Assembly (NCBI GenBank): GCA_016873525.1
Contig: VGXD01000107.1
Location: 1-6,860, forward strand
From: Nitrospira sp.
Lineage (GTDB): Bacteria; Nitrospirota; Nitrospiria; Nitrospirales; Nitrospiraceae
Direction of reading: 5' to 3'
Length of the DNA stretch: 6,860 bases
Within the stretch, counting starts at the first letter, position 1. Every line of letters starts with the position of its first letter. A program made the position numbers and the translations under genes. Below the pieces are notes generated by a model. That model worked only from the letters and a program-made list of their open reading frames with translations, was not told the origin of the DNA and ran no database searches. Shown here one piece after another: positions 1-5,740 of this stretch.

Positions 1-490
1 ATGAGAACGAGGCTTCTCCCCGCACCAATTCACGACGAATACGATTGCGGCTTGCCAGATAAGACTTTAAGCACGAATTCCATCTGGGACTTCCAAAAGA
101 ACGAAACAGTTCGAGCGCATTCCTCTCTACCTGATAAACCGTCTTGCCGCTATTGGTTGGGCGAGTAGGATCATCTGGATTGCGAATTGCCAGACCCGAT
201 TCAACAAAATACTTGACCGCCTCGTCTCGGATTGTCTCGCGCGTATTCGGTGCGTACCGAATCCGATAAGCCTTTCGTATGAACTCAATGATGGGAGTAC
301 TCCCGCGCAACGGGGCTTCTGCTTCTCCCCATCGCTGCGTCGCCGTCAAACCGAGCAAGGCGAGGAGTGAATACCCCGCAACCTCATTGGACTGTTTTGA
401 ACCGAATCCAAGGGCTTGCAAAACGGTTATGGCCTCATGAAGTCTTCCGGACCGGCCTCCCGCCGGAATTTTTCGAGCCTTTGTCGCCAT
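1..490 (-). CDS. BsuBI/PstI-family Type II restriction endonuclease, N-terminal half (cut by window edge)
   Basis: This is the start of a restriction endonuclease expected to cut unmethylated DNA, probably at CTGCAG as PstI and BsuBI do; the exact site is inferred from the family. The frame is open for 163 codons from ATG at 490 to base 1, with no stop. I recognise the N-terminal helix-turn-helix region of the family: YAPNTRET (residues 79-86), NPDDPTRPTNS (104-114) and KTVYQ (116-120) are hallmark stretches. PstI and BsuBI are about 320 residues, so roughly half is here; the C-terminal catalytic domain lies outside and its integrity cannot be judged. The ATG overlaps the methyltransferase stop as TGATG, so translation is probably coupled and the nuclease is made after the methyltransferase. 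Base composition is lower in G+C than in the right half of the window. Confidence 0.9.
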   Translation of the reverse strand, partial: MATKARKIPAGGRSGRLHEAITVLQALGFGSKQSNEVAGYSLLALLGLTATQRWGEAEAPLRGSTPIIEFIRKAYRIRYAPNTRETIRDEAVKYFVESGLAIRNPDDPTRPTNSGKTVYQVERNALELFRSFGSPRWNSCLKSYLASRNRIRRELVRGEASFS

Positions 491-2034
491 CAAAATAGCT
501 CCCGTTCAACCAGGAGGTCCAAGGATTCCTGTGTCATCTCTAGATCATCAATTCTTTTACCCAACCGTTCCAACGCCACTCGCTCAGGATACTTTAGGGT
601 TCGAAGGTCTGTAGCATTGACTTGGGTGTGGCCGCTGAACAGCCGAAAATACACATCAAGGACGGTTGAGTTGAGGAAAACCGAAAGACCTTTTGCTAAG
701 CATCGGGGAAGTCCGTGTCCCTGTCTGTGATAGTAATTGAGGTGGTTTTCAAATCCAACCCACGCTGCGTCGATCTTGGTTGGATCATAGAGGCACGCAA
801 CGACCCGGCGCCGTTCCTCTTTAGCTGTGAACCGTCTGACTAGAGTGTATACGCCGGCTGGCACCAAGAGAGTTCTCGTTCGATCGTTCATTAGGAGAGC
901 GTTTGGCTTCCTTATACTTGGCTTCGGCCAATGGACAAAACCTCCGTTGAAATGACGAGGGTAAATGAGCGGTGCGGTGCCGTGGCTAGGATGTTGGCGA
1001 AGGAATGGCCTCGCTCGAAAATCTACCACCCGTCCGGTTGAAACGCTCAACCCAAGCTGGTCAAGCCCAGCCGTCAGTTGCTTTATCATTTCTCTTGCAC
1101 GGGCTTGCACGTCATCGACCACTAGATGAATGAATCTTTGTGGGTCCTCTGGCTGAACGACATCACAATATGCAACGTGGCGAGTACATATTTTGCTGCC
1201 TGGTGCCCCACCGCTAGAAGAGATTGAAGCACGGGATGGCCCCGGTTGCCATTTCGTAGAATGGACGATGACGTTCTCTTGCAAGACTTCATCCTGTGCA
1301 AATGCCGCAGAGCGCGACTCGAATACGTGCAATCTTCGCAAGAACATCTCCCGCACAAACTCCGCACGAAACGCCTTGAAGTAAGGACCGTTGCAAAAGC
1401 TGCGGGGAGTGATGCTCACCATTTCTCCGCGTGGATTGAGCAGCAACATGGATAACCATACAAATGCGGCGTAGTAATTACTGGTCTCAACTCCCACGTG
1501 GCGCAGTTTGGATCGTTCCCTCGATTCGGCGGACAACTTCTTATAAGGGGGGTTCAAAATAACGTGCGTGAAGGATGGAAGACTTCGCGGTTCAAATAAA
1601 TTGGCCCCTATCAGATGGTCAACCGCTACGTTCAAGAAATCCGCCGTTTCACTATGAGCATCAAATTCTACGCCGTGTTCGTTGCACTCATGTTCGCAAG
1701 CTTTGAGCACTCGCTGGAGGCTAGGGTAAAAAGCAGGCTCAATTTCGAAGCAATATGCCCGAATCACCTTCGGACGATGCGGTCTCGTCAGCACTTCCTT
1801 AACAAAAGCGGCCGTAAGCGCTCCCACGCCAGCGCCTGGGTCCAGCAACTCAATCGTCGCGGGGACAGTCTTAAACATGGAGGCCATTAGAGCGGCGACA
1901 TGAGGAGGGGTGAGAAACTGCCCGAGCGCGGACCGGCGCTTTTTGTCGAGCGCACGGCATACCTCAAGCCGACAAAGTTCAGCGAGGTCGCCCAACGTGT
2001 TTTTTGCCTTAATCAATCCGGCAAGTGCTGGCAC
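490..2034 (-). CDS. Adenine-N6 DNA methyltransferase of the M.PstI/M.BsuBI (Eco57I-like) type
   Basis: It should methylate adenine in the site cut by the adjoining endonuclease, protecting the host chromosome using S-adenosylmethionine. The 514 residues match the roughly 500-residue size of M.PstI and M.BsuBI. Motifs in order: motif X GQFLTPPHVA (38-47), motif I DPGAGVGALT (65-74, SAM binding), motif II-like CFEIEP (95-100), the catalytic motif IV NPPY (161-164), then a long C-terminal target-recognition region with SGHTQVNATDLRTL (467-480). The start is GTG at 2034, preceded by AGGA about 8 bases upstream; the frame upstream closes at a TGA with no ATG in between. The gene runs into the endonuclease by TGATG. 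No C-protein (controller) gene lies immediately upstream, so timing would have to come from gene order, the leader at 2239-2326 or the enzyme itself. Only one CTGCAG site is visible in the window (4686-4691), none in the R-M genes. Confidence 0.92.
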   Translation of the reverse strand: MPALAGLIKAKNTLGDLAELCRLEVCRALDKKRRSALGQFLTPPHVAALMASMFKTVPATIELLDPGAGVGALTAAFVKEVLTRPHRPKVIRAYCFEIEPAFYPSLQRVLKACEHECNEHGVEFDAHSETADFLNVAVDHLIGANLFEPRSLPSFTHVILNPPYKKLSAESRERSKLRHVGVETSNYYAAFVWLSMLLLNPRGEMVSITPRSFCNGPYFKAFRAEFVREMFLRRLHVFESRSAAFAQDEVLQENVIVHSTKWQPGPSRASISSSGGAPGSKICTRHVAYCDVVQPEDPQRFIHLVVDDVQARAREMIKQLTAGLDQLGLSVSTGRVVDFRARPFLRQHPSHGTAPLIYPRHFNGGFVHWPKPSIRKPNALLMNDRTRTLLVPAGVYTLVRRFTAKEERRRVVACLYDPTKIDAAWVGFENHLNYYHRQGHGLPRCLAKGLSVFLNSTVLDVYFRLFSGHTQVNATDLRTLKYPERVALERLGKRIDDLEMTQESLDLLVERELF

Positions 2035-2072
2035 GATGTGTTTCCTGCAATTTCATCGAACTCCACATCCAT
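2013..2072 (-). CDS. Possible 19-codon leader ORF overlapping the methyltransferase start
   Basis: An ATG at 2072 opens MDVEFDEIAGNTSCQHLPD and stops at 2013, about 20 bases inside the methyltransferase gene in another frame. A ribosome translating it would pass through the methyltransferase Shine-Dalgarno and GTG start, which could couple or occlude initiation. Its own ribosome-binding site is weak (GAG, 4 bases before ATG). ORFs of this size arise by chance, so this is a note of geometry and not a supported gene. Confidence 0.1.
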   Translation of the reverse strand: MDVEFDEIAGNTSCQHLPD

Positions 2073-2220
2073 AATTCTCGGACGGCAATAGTCTACTCAG
2101 ACCTCCGGATGAATGCCATGCGCGAAAGGTGGAGAAGCTCGTCTCCATTATGGACTCAATGCGGACGAAGAATTTTAAGGCAACCTCGGATGGGAAGGAC
2201 GGGAGCGGAGGCTTCGCCAT
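2053..2220 (-). CDS. Possible small ORF (55 aa) in the R-M leader, unrecognised
   Basis: An ATG at 2220 opens a 55-codon frame ending in TGA at 2053, 18 bases before the methyltransferase GTG. It begins MAKPPLPSFPSEVALKFF and carries no motif I recognise; there is no helix-turn-helix of the kind found in R-M controller proteins and no membrane segment. AGGAG lies about 13 bases upstream of the ATG, which is longer than usual spacing, and it sits immediately after the T-run of the terminator at 2239-2268. A TAG in frame 33 bases upstream means the ORF cannot extend. It may be a leader peptide coupled to the methyltransferase, a remnant of an older gene, or chance. A CATAAT hexamer inside it (2147-2152) could instead be the -10 of an R-M promoter. 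Confidence 0.25.
   Translation of the reverse strand: MAKPPLPSFPSEVALKFFVRIESIMETSFSTFRAWHSSGGLSRLLPSENYGCGVR
2147..2152 (-). promoter_or_regulatory. Candidate -10 element for the R-M operon
   Basis: On the minus strand this reads CATAAT, five of six matches to TATAAT, about 110 bases upstream of the methyltransferase start and downstream of the intrinsic terminator. The -35 region at 17-base spacing (AAATTC) is poor. If it is the true promoter, R-M expression is independent of the terminator and of ettA read-through, and the 55-codon ORF would not be translated from its ATG. Confidence 0.2.
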
Positions 2221-2238
2221 AGCGGGAACGAGGCTCCT

Positions 2239-2268
2239 AAAAAACTAGAGCGGCACCGTGCGCCGCTC
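2239..2268 (-). terminator. Intrinsic terminator after ettA, ahead of the R-M genes
   Basis: Read on the minus strand, GAGCGGC and GCCGCTC form a perfect 7-bp GC-rich stem around the 7-base loop GCACGGT, then TAG and six T residues (plus-strand A run 2239-2244). On the plus strand the same stem is not followed by T, so it works leftward only. It lies about 110 bases after the ettA stop and is the natural end of the ettA transcript. It also lies between the promoter-like sequence at 2297-2326 and the R-M genes, so it could act as an attenuator for them. Confidence 0.75.
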
Positions 2269-2292
2269 AGTTATTCCGATGAGGCGCACGGT
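2255..2292 (-). repeat. 10-bp inverted repeat, alternative hairpin overlapping the terminator
   Basis: ACCGTGCGCC (2255-2264) and GGCGCACGGT (2283-2292) are perfect inverted copies with an 18-base loop. On the minus-strand RNA the second arm of this hairpin uses bases of the 5' stem arm and loop of the terminator, so the two structures cannot form fully together. That is the geometry of an antiterminator/terminator pair. Whether it is used as a switch is inference; I see no recognised ligand-binding fold or leader peptide before it. Confidence 0.5.
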
Positions 2293-2296
2293 CAAT

Positions 2297-2326
2297 AGTA
2301 TGGCAGCCCTCGCCATACAATGGCAA
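2297..2326 (-). promoter_or_regulatory. Candidate sigma-70-type promoter reading toward the R-M genes
   Basis: On the minus strand TTGCCA (2326-2321, five of six to TTGACA) is followed after 18 bases by CATACT (2302-2297, four of six to TATAAT). Transcription from it would start near 2290 and run straight into the inverted repeat at 2255-2292 and the terminator. It lies in the gap after ettA, so its only downstream targets are the R-M genes. Sequence resemblance alone supports it. Confidence 0.35.
2298..2318. promoter_or_regulatory. Palindrome GTATGGC-N7-GCCATAC, candidate operator
   Basis: The arms GTATGGC (2298-2304) and GCCATAC (2312-2318) are perfect inverted copies separated by 7 bases. 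A further TATGGCAG at 2332-2339 repeats TATGGCAG of 2299-2306, and ATGGC occurs again at 2320-2324, so the half-site appears several times in about 40 bases. The palindrome falls between the -35 and -10 of the promoter-like sequence at 2297-2326 and touches the -10, the usual place for a repressor site. No regulator that would bind it is visible in the window. Confidence 0.4.
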
Positions 2327-2378
2327 CGCATTATGGCAGAGCCGGAGCCGCCCGCCCTTCGCCAGCCGAGGCACGCAG

Positions 2379-4061
2379 CTAGCCTCTTGTCAGCTTCCGA
2401 TACCTGATCCGGTGCGGCTGGTCGGCTTCCTTACCCAGCCGCTTCTTGCGGTCCGCTTCGTACTCGCTGTAGTTGCCCTCGAACCAGACCACCTTGCTGT
2501 CGCCTTCGAAAGCCAGGATGTGGGTGGCGACCCGGTCCAGGAACCAGCGGTCGTGGCTGCTCACCACCGCACAGCCGCCGAACTGCTCCAAACCTTCTTC
2601 CAAGGCCCTGAGCGTGTTCACATCCAAATCGTTGGTCGGCTCGTCCAAGATGATGAGGTTGGCCCCCTCGCGGAGCATGCGCGCCAGGTGTACGCGGTTG
2701 CGCTCGCCGCCGGAGAGGTCCTTGACCTTCTTCTGCTGCTCCGTGCCGCCGAAATTGAACTTGCCGCAGTAGGCGCGGGAATTCACCTCGCTCTTGCCCA
2801 GCTTGATCGTATCCGATCCGTCCGAGATGACTTCCCAGACCGCCTTCTTGGGATCCAGCGTCCGGTCCTGATCCACGTAGCCGAGCGTGACCGTGTCGCC
2901 GATGCGCAGGGTGCCGGCATCCGGCTTCTCCTTGCCCACGATCATCCGAAACAACGTGGTCTTGCCGGCCCCGTTCGGCCCGATGACGCCGACGATCCCG
3001 CCGCGCGGCAGATTGAATTCCAGGTTCTCGAAGAGCAGCCTGTCCCCGAAGGCCTTGGTCAGCCCCTTGGCTTCCACGACGACATCGCCCAGGCGGGGTC
3101 CCGGCGGGATGTAGATCTCCAAATCGCCGGCGGCCTTTTCATGTTCCTGGCTGAGCAGGTCTTCGTAGCGCGTGATGCGGGCCTTGCCCTTGGCGTGACG
3201 GCCCTTGGGCGACAGGCGAATCCATTCCAATTCGCGCTCCAGGGTTTTGCGCCGCTTGGACTCGGCCTTCTCTTCCTTCTCCATCCGCGCCTGCTTCTGC
3301 TCCAGCCAGGCGGAGTAATTGCCTTCAAAGGGAATGCCGTGTCCGCGGTCCAGTTCCAGAATCCACTCGGCCACATTGTCCAGGAAGTACCGGTCGTGGG
3401 TCACGGCGATGACCGTCCCCTTGTACTGCTGGAGATGTTGCTCCAGCCATTGGACCGACTCGGCGTCCAAGTGGTTGGTCGGCTCGTCCAACAACAGAAT
3501 GTCCGGCTCCTGGATCATCAGGCGGCAGAGGGCCACGCGGCGCTTCTCGCCGCCGGACAGCATATCCACTTTCGTATCCGGCGGGGGACAGCGCAGCGCG
3601 TCCATGGCGATCTCCAACTGATGTTCCAGCTCCCAGCCGTTGGCGGCCTCGATCTTCTCCTGGAGCTGGCTCTGCTTCTCCAGCAGCTTGTCCATTTCCT
3701 CGGGAGTGCAGTCGCCCAGCTTGTTGCTGATCGCTTCGTAATCTTTCAGGAGCGTCACCACCTCATGACGGCCTTCCTCGACCACTTCCTTGACCGTCTT
3801 GCCCTTCTCCAATTGCGGCTCCTGCTCCTGGAGCCCGACCGTATAGCCCTTGGACATCGTGATCTGCCCCAGATAGTCCTTGTCCAGCCCGGCGATGATG
3901 CGCAAGAGCGTGCTCTTGCCGGAGCCGTTCAACCCCAGCACGCCGATCTTGGCTCCGTAATAGAAGGAGAGGTAGATGTCCTTCAGCACCTGCTTCTTGG
4001 GCGGATAGACTCGGCCGACGCCGATGAGCGAAAAGATGATCTGTTTGTCGTTAGTGGCCAT
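2379..4061 (-). CDS. ettA: Energy-dependent translational throttle protein EttA (ABC-F ATPase)
   Basis: EttA is a soluble ABC-F ATPase that binds the ribosomal E site and gates the first elongation steps according to ATP/ADP ratio; it is not a transporter. At 560 residues it matches E. coli EttA (555). First cassette: Walker A GLNGSGKS (43-50), signature LSGGEKRR (168-175), Walker B ILLLDEP (188-194), H-loop His222. The arm insertion lies around 95-140 and the charged linker (P-site tRNA interaction motif) around 242-322, with SPKGRHAKGKARI (284-296). Second cassette: Walker A GPNGAGKT (361-368), signature LSGGERNR (449-456), Walker B LIILDEP (469-475), H-loop His503. Both catalytic glutamates (193, 474) are present. 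There are no membrane segments. ATG at 4061 follows AAGGAG with only a 3-base gap, rather tight, but no nearby alternative start exists. It appears monocistronic, with a promoter-like element at 4097-4129 and a terminator at 2239-2268. Confidence 0.96.
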   Translation of the reverse strand: MATNDKQIIFSLIGVGRVYPPKKQVLKDIYLSFYYGAKIGVLGLNGSGKSTLLRIIAGLDKDYLGQITMSKGYTVGLQEQEPQLEKGKTVKEVVEEGRHEVVTLLKDYEAISNKLGDCTPEEMDKLLEKQSQLQEKIEAANGWELEHQLEIAMDALRCPPPDTKVDMLSGGEKRRVALCRLMIQEPDILLLDEPTNHLDAESVQWLEQHLQQYKGTVIAVTHDRYFLDNVAEWILELDRGHGIPFEGNYSAWLEQKQARMEKEEKAESKRRKTLERELEWIRLSPKGRHAKGKARITRYEDLLSQEHEKAAGDLEIYIPPGPRLGDVVVEAKGLTKAFGDRLLFENLEFNLPRGGIVGVIGPNGAGKTTLFRMIVGKEKPDAGTLRIGDTVTLGYVDQDRTLDPKKAVWEVISDGSDTIKLGKSEVNSRAYCGKFNFGGTEQQKKVKDLSGGERNRVHLARMLREGANLIILDEPTNDLDVNTLRALEEGLEQFGGCAVVSSHDRWFLDRVATHILAFEGDSKVVWFEGNYSEYEADRKKRLGKEADQPHRIRYRKLTRG

Positions 4062-4096
4062 AGGCTCCTTTGTTCGGTGAATCGCGTTCGCACGGT

Positions 4097-4129
4097 CAAC
4101 ATTAACAAAGCCTGGGGCGATTCACAATC
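4097..4129 (-). promoter_or_regulatory. Promoter-like element upstream of ettA (copy A of a shared 33-base motif)
   Basis: On the minus strand it begins GATTGTGAA and contains GGCTTTGTTAATGTTG. As a promoter it would be TTGTGA, a 17-base spacer, then TAATGT (4104-4099), with the start of transcription about 30 bases before the ettA ATG. It aligns without gaps to 5608-5640 upstream of the HugZ-like gene at 26 of 33 positions, with matching blocks at both putative hexamers and in GGCTTTG just before the -10. The conserved spacer block suggests an extended -10 or a regulator site as well as a plain promoter. Confidence 0.5.
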
Positions 4130-4165
4130 CTCCCCTCGACTGTCCGGTGGTCAGAAGCACGCCGT

Positions 4166-4171
4166 TATGAT
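4166..4171 (+). promoter_or_regulatory. Candidate -10 for the lipoprotein gene
   Basis: TATGAT matches TATAAT at five of six positions and sits in a short A+T-rich patch (4165-4181) in otherwise G+C-rich sequence, about 75 bases before the lipoprotein ATG. No convincing -35 is found at 16-19 bases upstream, so this is a weak call. It lies in the divergent gap between ettA and the lipoprotein gene. Confidence 0.25.
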
Positions 4172-4247
4172 ATATGAATAAGTAGGAACCGTGGCCAGTC
4201 CATAATAGTGCTCGACGCGAGTTCCCGCACTGGAAGAGGGTGCGTCC

Positions 4248-4769
4248 ATGCCGAGTCCATTTTCTCAATCCTGCACGACGCGCAGCCATTGCCGCCTGGT
4301 CAGCGCCGCCTGGCTCCTCTCCCTGCCGTTCGCCCTCGTGGGTTGTGTCGGAGCGGGTTCGACGCTCTTCGGAGCGGGAGCGGGTACGGCGACGGGAAGC
4401 GGCGTCTCCTACACCATCGACAACATCGCCTATAAAACCTTCAGTGCATCCGTGGACGACGTTGAGAAGGGCATGCTGAAGGTGCTGGCCAAGATGGAGT
4501 TCCCCGTGGCGTCGGTCCACCGGTCCACCGGGGGGATCAACGTCCTCGCCAACAGCGCGAATGCCGCCCACGAGTTGGACATCGAGATCGATCTGGAGCG
4601 CCTCAGCCCGCAAGCGACCCGCATGCGGGTCGTGGCCAAGCGTGGATTTTTCCTGAGGGATTCCTCGACCGCTGCCGAAATCCTCCTGCAGACCGGCAAG
4701 AGCCTTGAGAAGGGCGAGAAGGCGGGAGCCACCGCGCGAACCGATCTTCCCTCTGGTCCCACCCCCTAG
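4248..4769 (+). CDS. DUF3568-like lipoprotein (hypothetical)
   Basis: A 173-residue exported lipoprotein of unknown function. The N-terminus has basic residues (Arg12, Arg16), a hydrophobic stretch LVSAAWLLSLPFAL (17-30) and the lipobox LVGC with Cys33 as the lipidated residue, followed by a Gly/Ala-rich segment (35-50). The mature part resembles DUF3568 proteins: SYTIDNIAYKTFSASVDDVEKGMLKVL is the typical opening strand and helix (about 54-80), then strands around 86-100 and 110-132 (HELDIEIDLERL, RMRVVAKRG). Position +2 after Cys is Val, not Asp, so outer-membrane sorting is plausible. ATG at 4248 is preceded by GGAAGAGGG at suitable spacing. It faces the HugZ-like gene tail to tail with a 4-base gap and no visible terminator, so the two transcripts may overlap. 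The DUF3568 assignment is from pattern memory. Confidence 0.8.
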   Translation: MPSPFSQSCTTRSHCRLVSAAWLLSLPFALVGCVGAGSTLFGAGAGTATGSGVSYTIDNIAYKTFSASVDDVEKGMLKVLAKMEFPVASVHRSTGGINVLANSANAAHELDIEIDLERLSPQATRMRVVAKRGFFLRDSSTAAEILLQTGKSLEKGEKAGATARTDLPSGPTP

Positions 4770-4773
4770 GGCG

Positions 4774-5556
4774 TCAGCCGCGCGCCGACTTGAGCAGGTC
4801 CTCGAAGGCAGCCGTGACATCCCGGGGCTCGCGGAGCGGGCGGTGGAAAGCGATGCGGCAACCTTGAACCCGTTCCCCCGCCTTGAGCCGCAAGTGAAAG
4901 CCCAAGCGGTCCACCGCGGTCATCCTGGCCTCTTCTGCCTCGGCATGGCCCTGCGCCTTGGCCAGCACCAGCAGGGTCTCAGGGGCCGCGTTCATCTTCC
5001 GAATGATTCCCGGGGCTTCGTCGGCCAGCGGATCGACGGCAGCCTGCGCATAGTCCCCGGTCGTCACCCAGCCCATCACCCCGAACCCGCCGACATAATA
5101 GACGTCCACGACCTCCATGCGATAGAAGCCGAAGTCGCCGAAATCCGCCCAATAGGCGGCATTGTCGAAGCGGGCTAAGTAAATGCCACGGACCTCCTCC
5201 TGGTCCGGCTTGGGCACCCTCCCAACCGTCCCCATGACCGTGACACGCGACGCGCCTAAAGGATCGCCGCTTATGTCCGGCTGCATGACCAGGAGGCTCG
5301 CACGGGCATCCGCAAGCAGGTTCTTGGTGTGCATGGCCATGGTGCTGATCAGAAACAGCGGGCGGCCTTGTCCGTCCAATCCATAGGGCATGACCGAGCC
5401 GAAGGGCCAGCCCGGCTGTTTCAGGGAGAGCGTCGAGAGGCTCCCGATGCGGCCCAGATGCATCAGCGTGCGGGCTCGCTCGGCGAGCGTGGGCTCCGGA
5501 ATTTGGGGCTCGTCGGATGGCGGCCCGGCGCTATGCTGTCTGGTTGATTTCGACAA
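4774..5556 (-). CDS. HugZ-like protein: PNPOx-type split-barrel plus C-terminal DUF2470
   Basis: A 260-residue soluble protein of the pyridoxamine 5'-phosphate oxidase-like family with a C-terminal DUF2470 domain, the architecture of HugZ-type heme-degrading proteins. Split-barrel about 23-165: GSLSTLSL (38-45), SVMPYGLDGQGRPLFLISTMAMHTKNL (54-80 region), ASLLV (86-90), MGTVGRV (108-114) and YRMEVVDVYYVGGFG (145-159), the characteristic end of the barrel. DUF2470 is about 176-258. The segment IIRKMNAAPE (184-193) stands where I expect HMNxDH in relatives, so two family histidines seem missing and heme chemistry is doubtful; a flavin or unknown ligand is possible. Start is TTG at 5556, chosen because GGGAGGGAG precedes it at good spacing and an in-frame TAG closes the frame upstream; the next option is Met32, which would cut into the domain. 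A promoter-like element lies at 5608-5640. Confidence 0.85.
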   Translation of the reverse strand: MSKSTRQHSAGPPSDEPQIPEPTLAERARTLMHLGRIGSLSTLSLKQPGWPFGSVMPYGLDGQGRPLFLISTMAMHTKNLLADARASLLVMQPDISGDPLGASRVTVMGTVGRVPKPDQEEVRGIYLARFDNAAYWADFGDFGFYRMEVVDVYYVGGFGVMGWVTTGDYAQAAVDPLADEAPGIIRKMNAAPETLLVLAKAQGHAEAEEARMTAVDRLGFHLRLKAGERVQGCRIAFHRPLREPRDVTAAFEDLLKSARG

Positions 5557-5740
5557 AGGGACTCCCTCCCATCTCTATTTTCTTGTTCTTATCGGACAAT
5601 CGCTTCACAACCTTAGCAAAGCCGGCCGTGGTTCACAATCAGATCGTCCAGATCGCCGGTGACGAGGGACGGGATTTTATGGTACATCTCACGGCAGGGT
5701 GCAACAGGGGGCGCTGGGCTCCCGCAACGACGGACACGCC
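5557..5740. other. Divergent intergenic region between the HugZ-like and Nudix genes
   Basis: This 184-base gap holds the HugZ-like gene's Shine-Dalgarno (GGGAGGGAG on the minus strand, 5561-5573) and the promoter-like element at 5608-5640. For the Nudix gene I find no convincing promoter; TATGGT near 5679 lacks a -35. The part from 5699 to 5740 could be coding if the GTG at 5699 is used. Confidence 0.5.
5608..5640 (-). promoter_or_regulatory. Promoter-like element upstream of the HugZ-like gene (copy B of the shared 33-base motif)
   Basis: On the minus strand it begins GATTGTGAA and contains GGCTTTGCTAAGGTTG: TTGTGA, a 17-base spacer, TAAGGT (5615-5610), placing transcription start about 45 bases before the TTG start. 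It matches the element before ettA (4097-4129) at 26 of 33 positions. Here TTGTGAA also recurs 28 bases downstream (5610-5604), so the site carries a direct repeat of that heptamer which copy A lacks. Half-sites of the TTGTGAA kind are known for the NADH-sensing regulator Rex, but the inverted partner needed for a Rex site is not seen. Confidence 0.5.

Larger units (their letters stand above)
2035..2378. other. Intergenic/leader region between ettA and the R-M operon
   Basis: These 344 bases hold no clear gene. From ettA leftward they contain a G+C-rich stretch without evident structure (about 2340-2378), repeated TATGGC half-sites with a palindrome, a promoter-like sequence, an 11-mer CGCACGGTCAA (2285-2295) also found near the ettA promoter (4089-4099), two overlapping hairpins including an intrinsic terminator, and one weak 55-codon ORF. 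This is probably where the acquired R-M block meets host chromosome, but I see no insertion-sequence ends, tRNA or attachment-site duplication. Confidence 0.6.

Noticed and set aside
2412..4181. A 589-codon open frame on the plus strand opposite ettA
   Set aside because: Its translation is a low-complexity run of Leu, Ala, Gln, Val and His with no domain, the usual antisense shadow of a G+C-rich ABC gene; ettA is unmistakable on the other strand.
4122..4820. Minus-strand 232-codon frame opposite the lipoprotein gene
   Set aside because: Arg/Gly-rich shadow; the plus-strand frame has a signal peptide, lipobox and ribosome-binding site.
4705..5178. Plus-strand 157-codon frame
   Set aside because: It overlaps the end of the lipoprotein gene and lies antisense to the HugZ-like domain; no motif.
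5604..5638. TTGTGAA pair as a Rex regulator site
   Set aside because: The two copies are direct, not inverted, and 28 bases apart, unlike the compact palindrome Rex needs.
5699..5740. GTG at 5699 as the Nudix start, adding 14 residues
   Set aside because: The extra residues show no conservation pattern I recognise and relatives begin at MNFCSHCG; kept only as an alternative.
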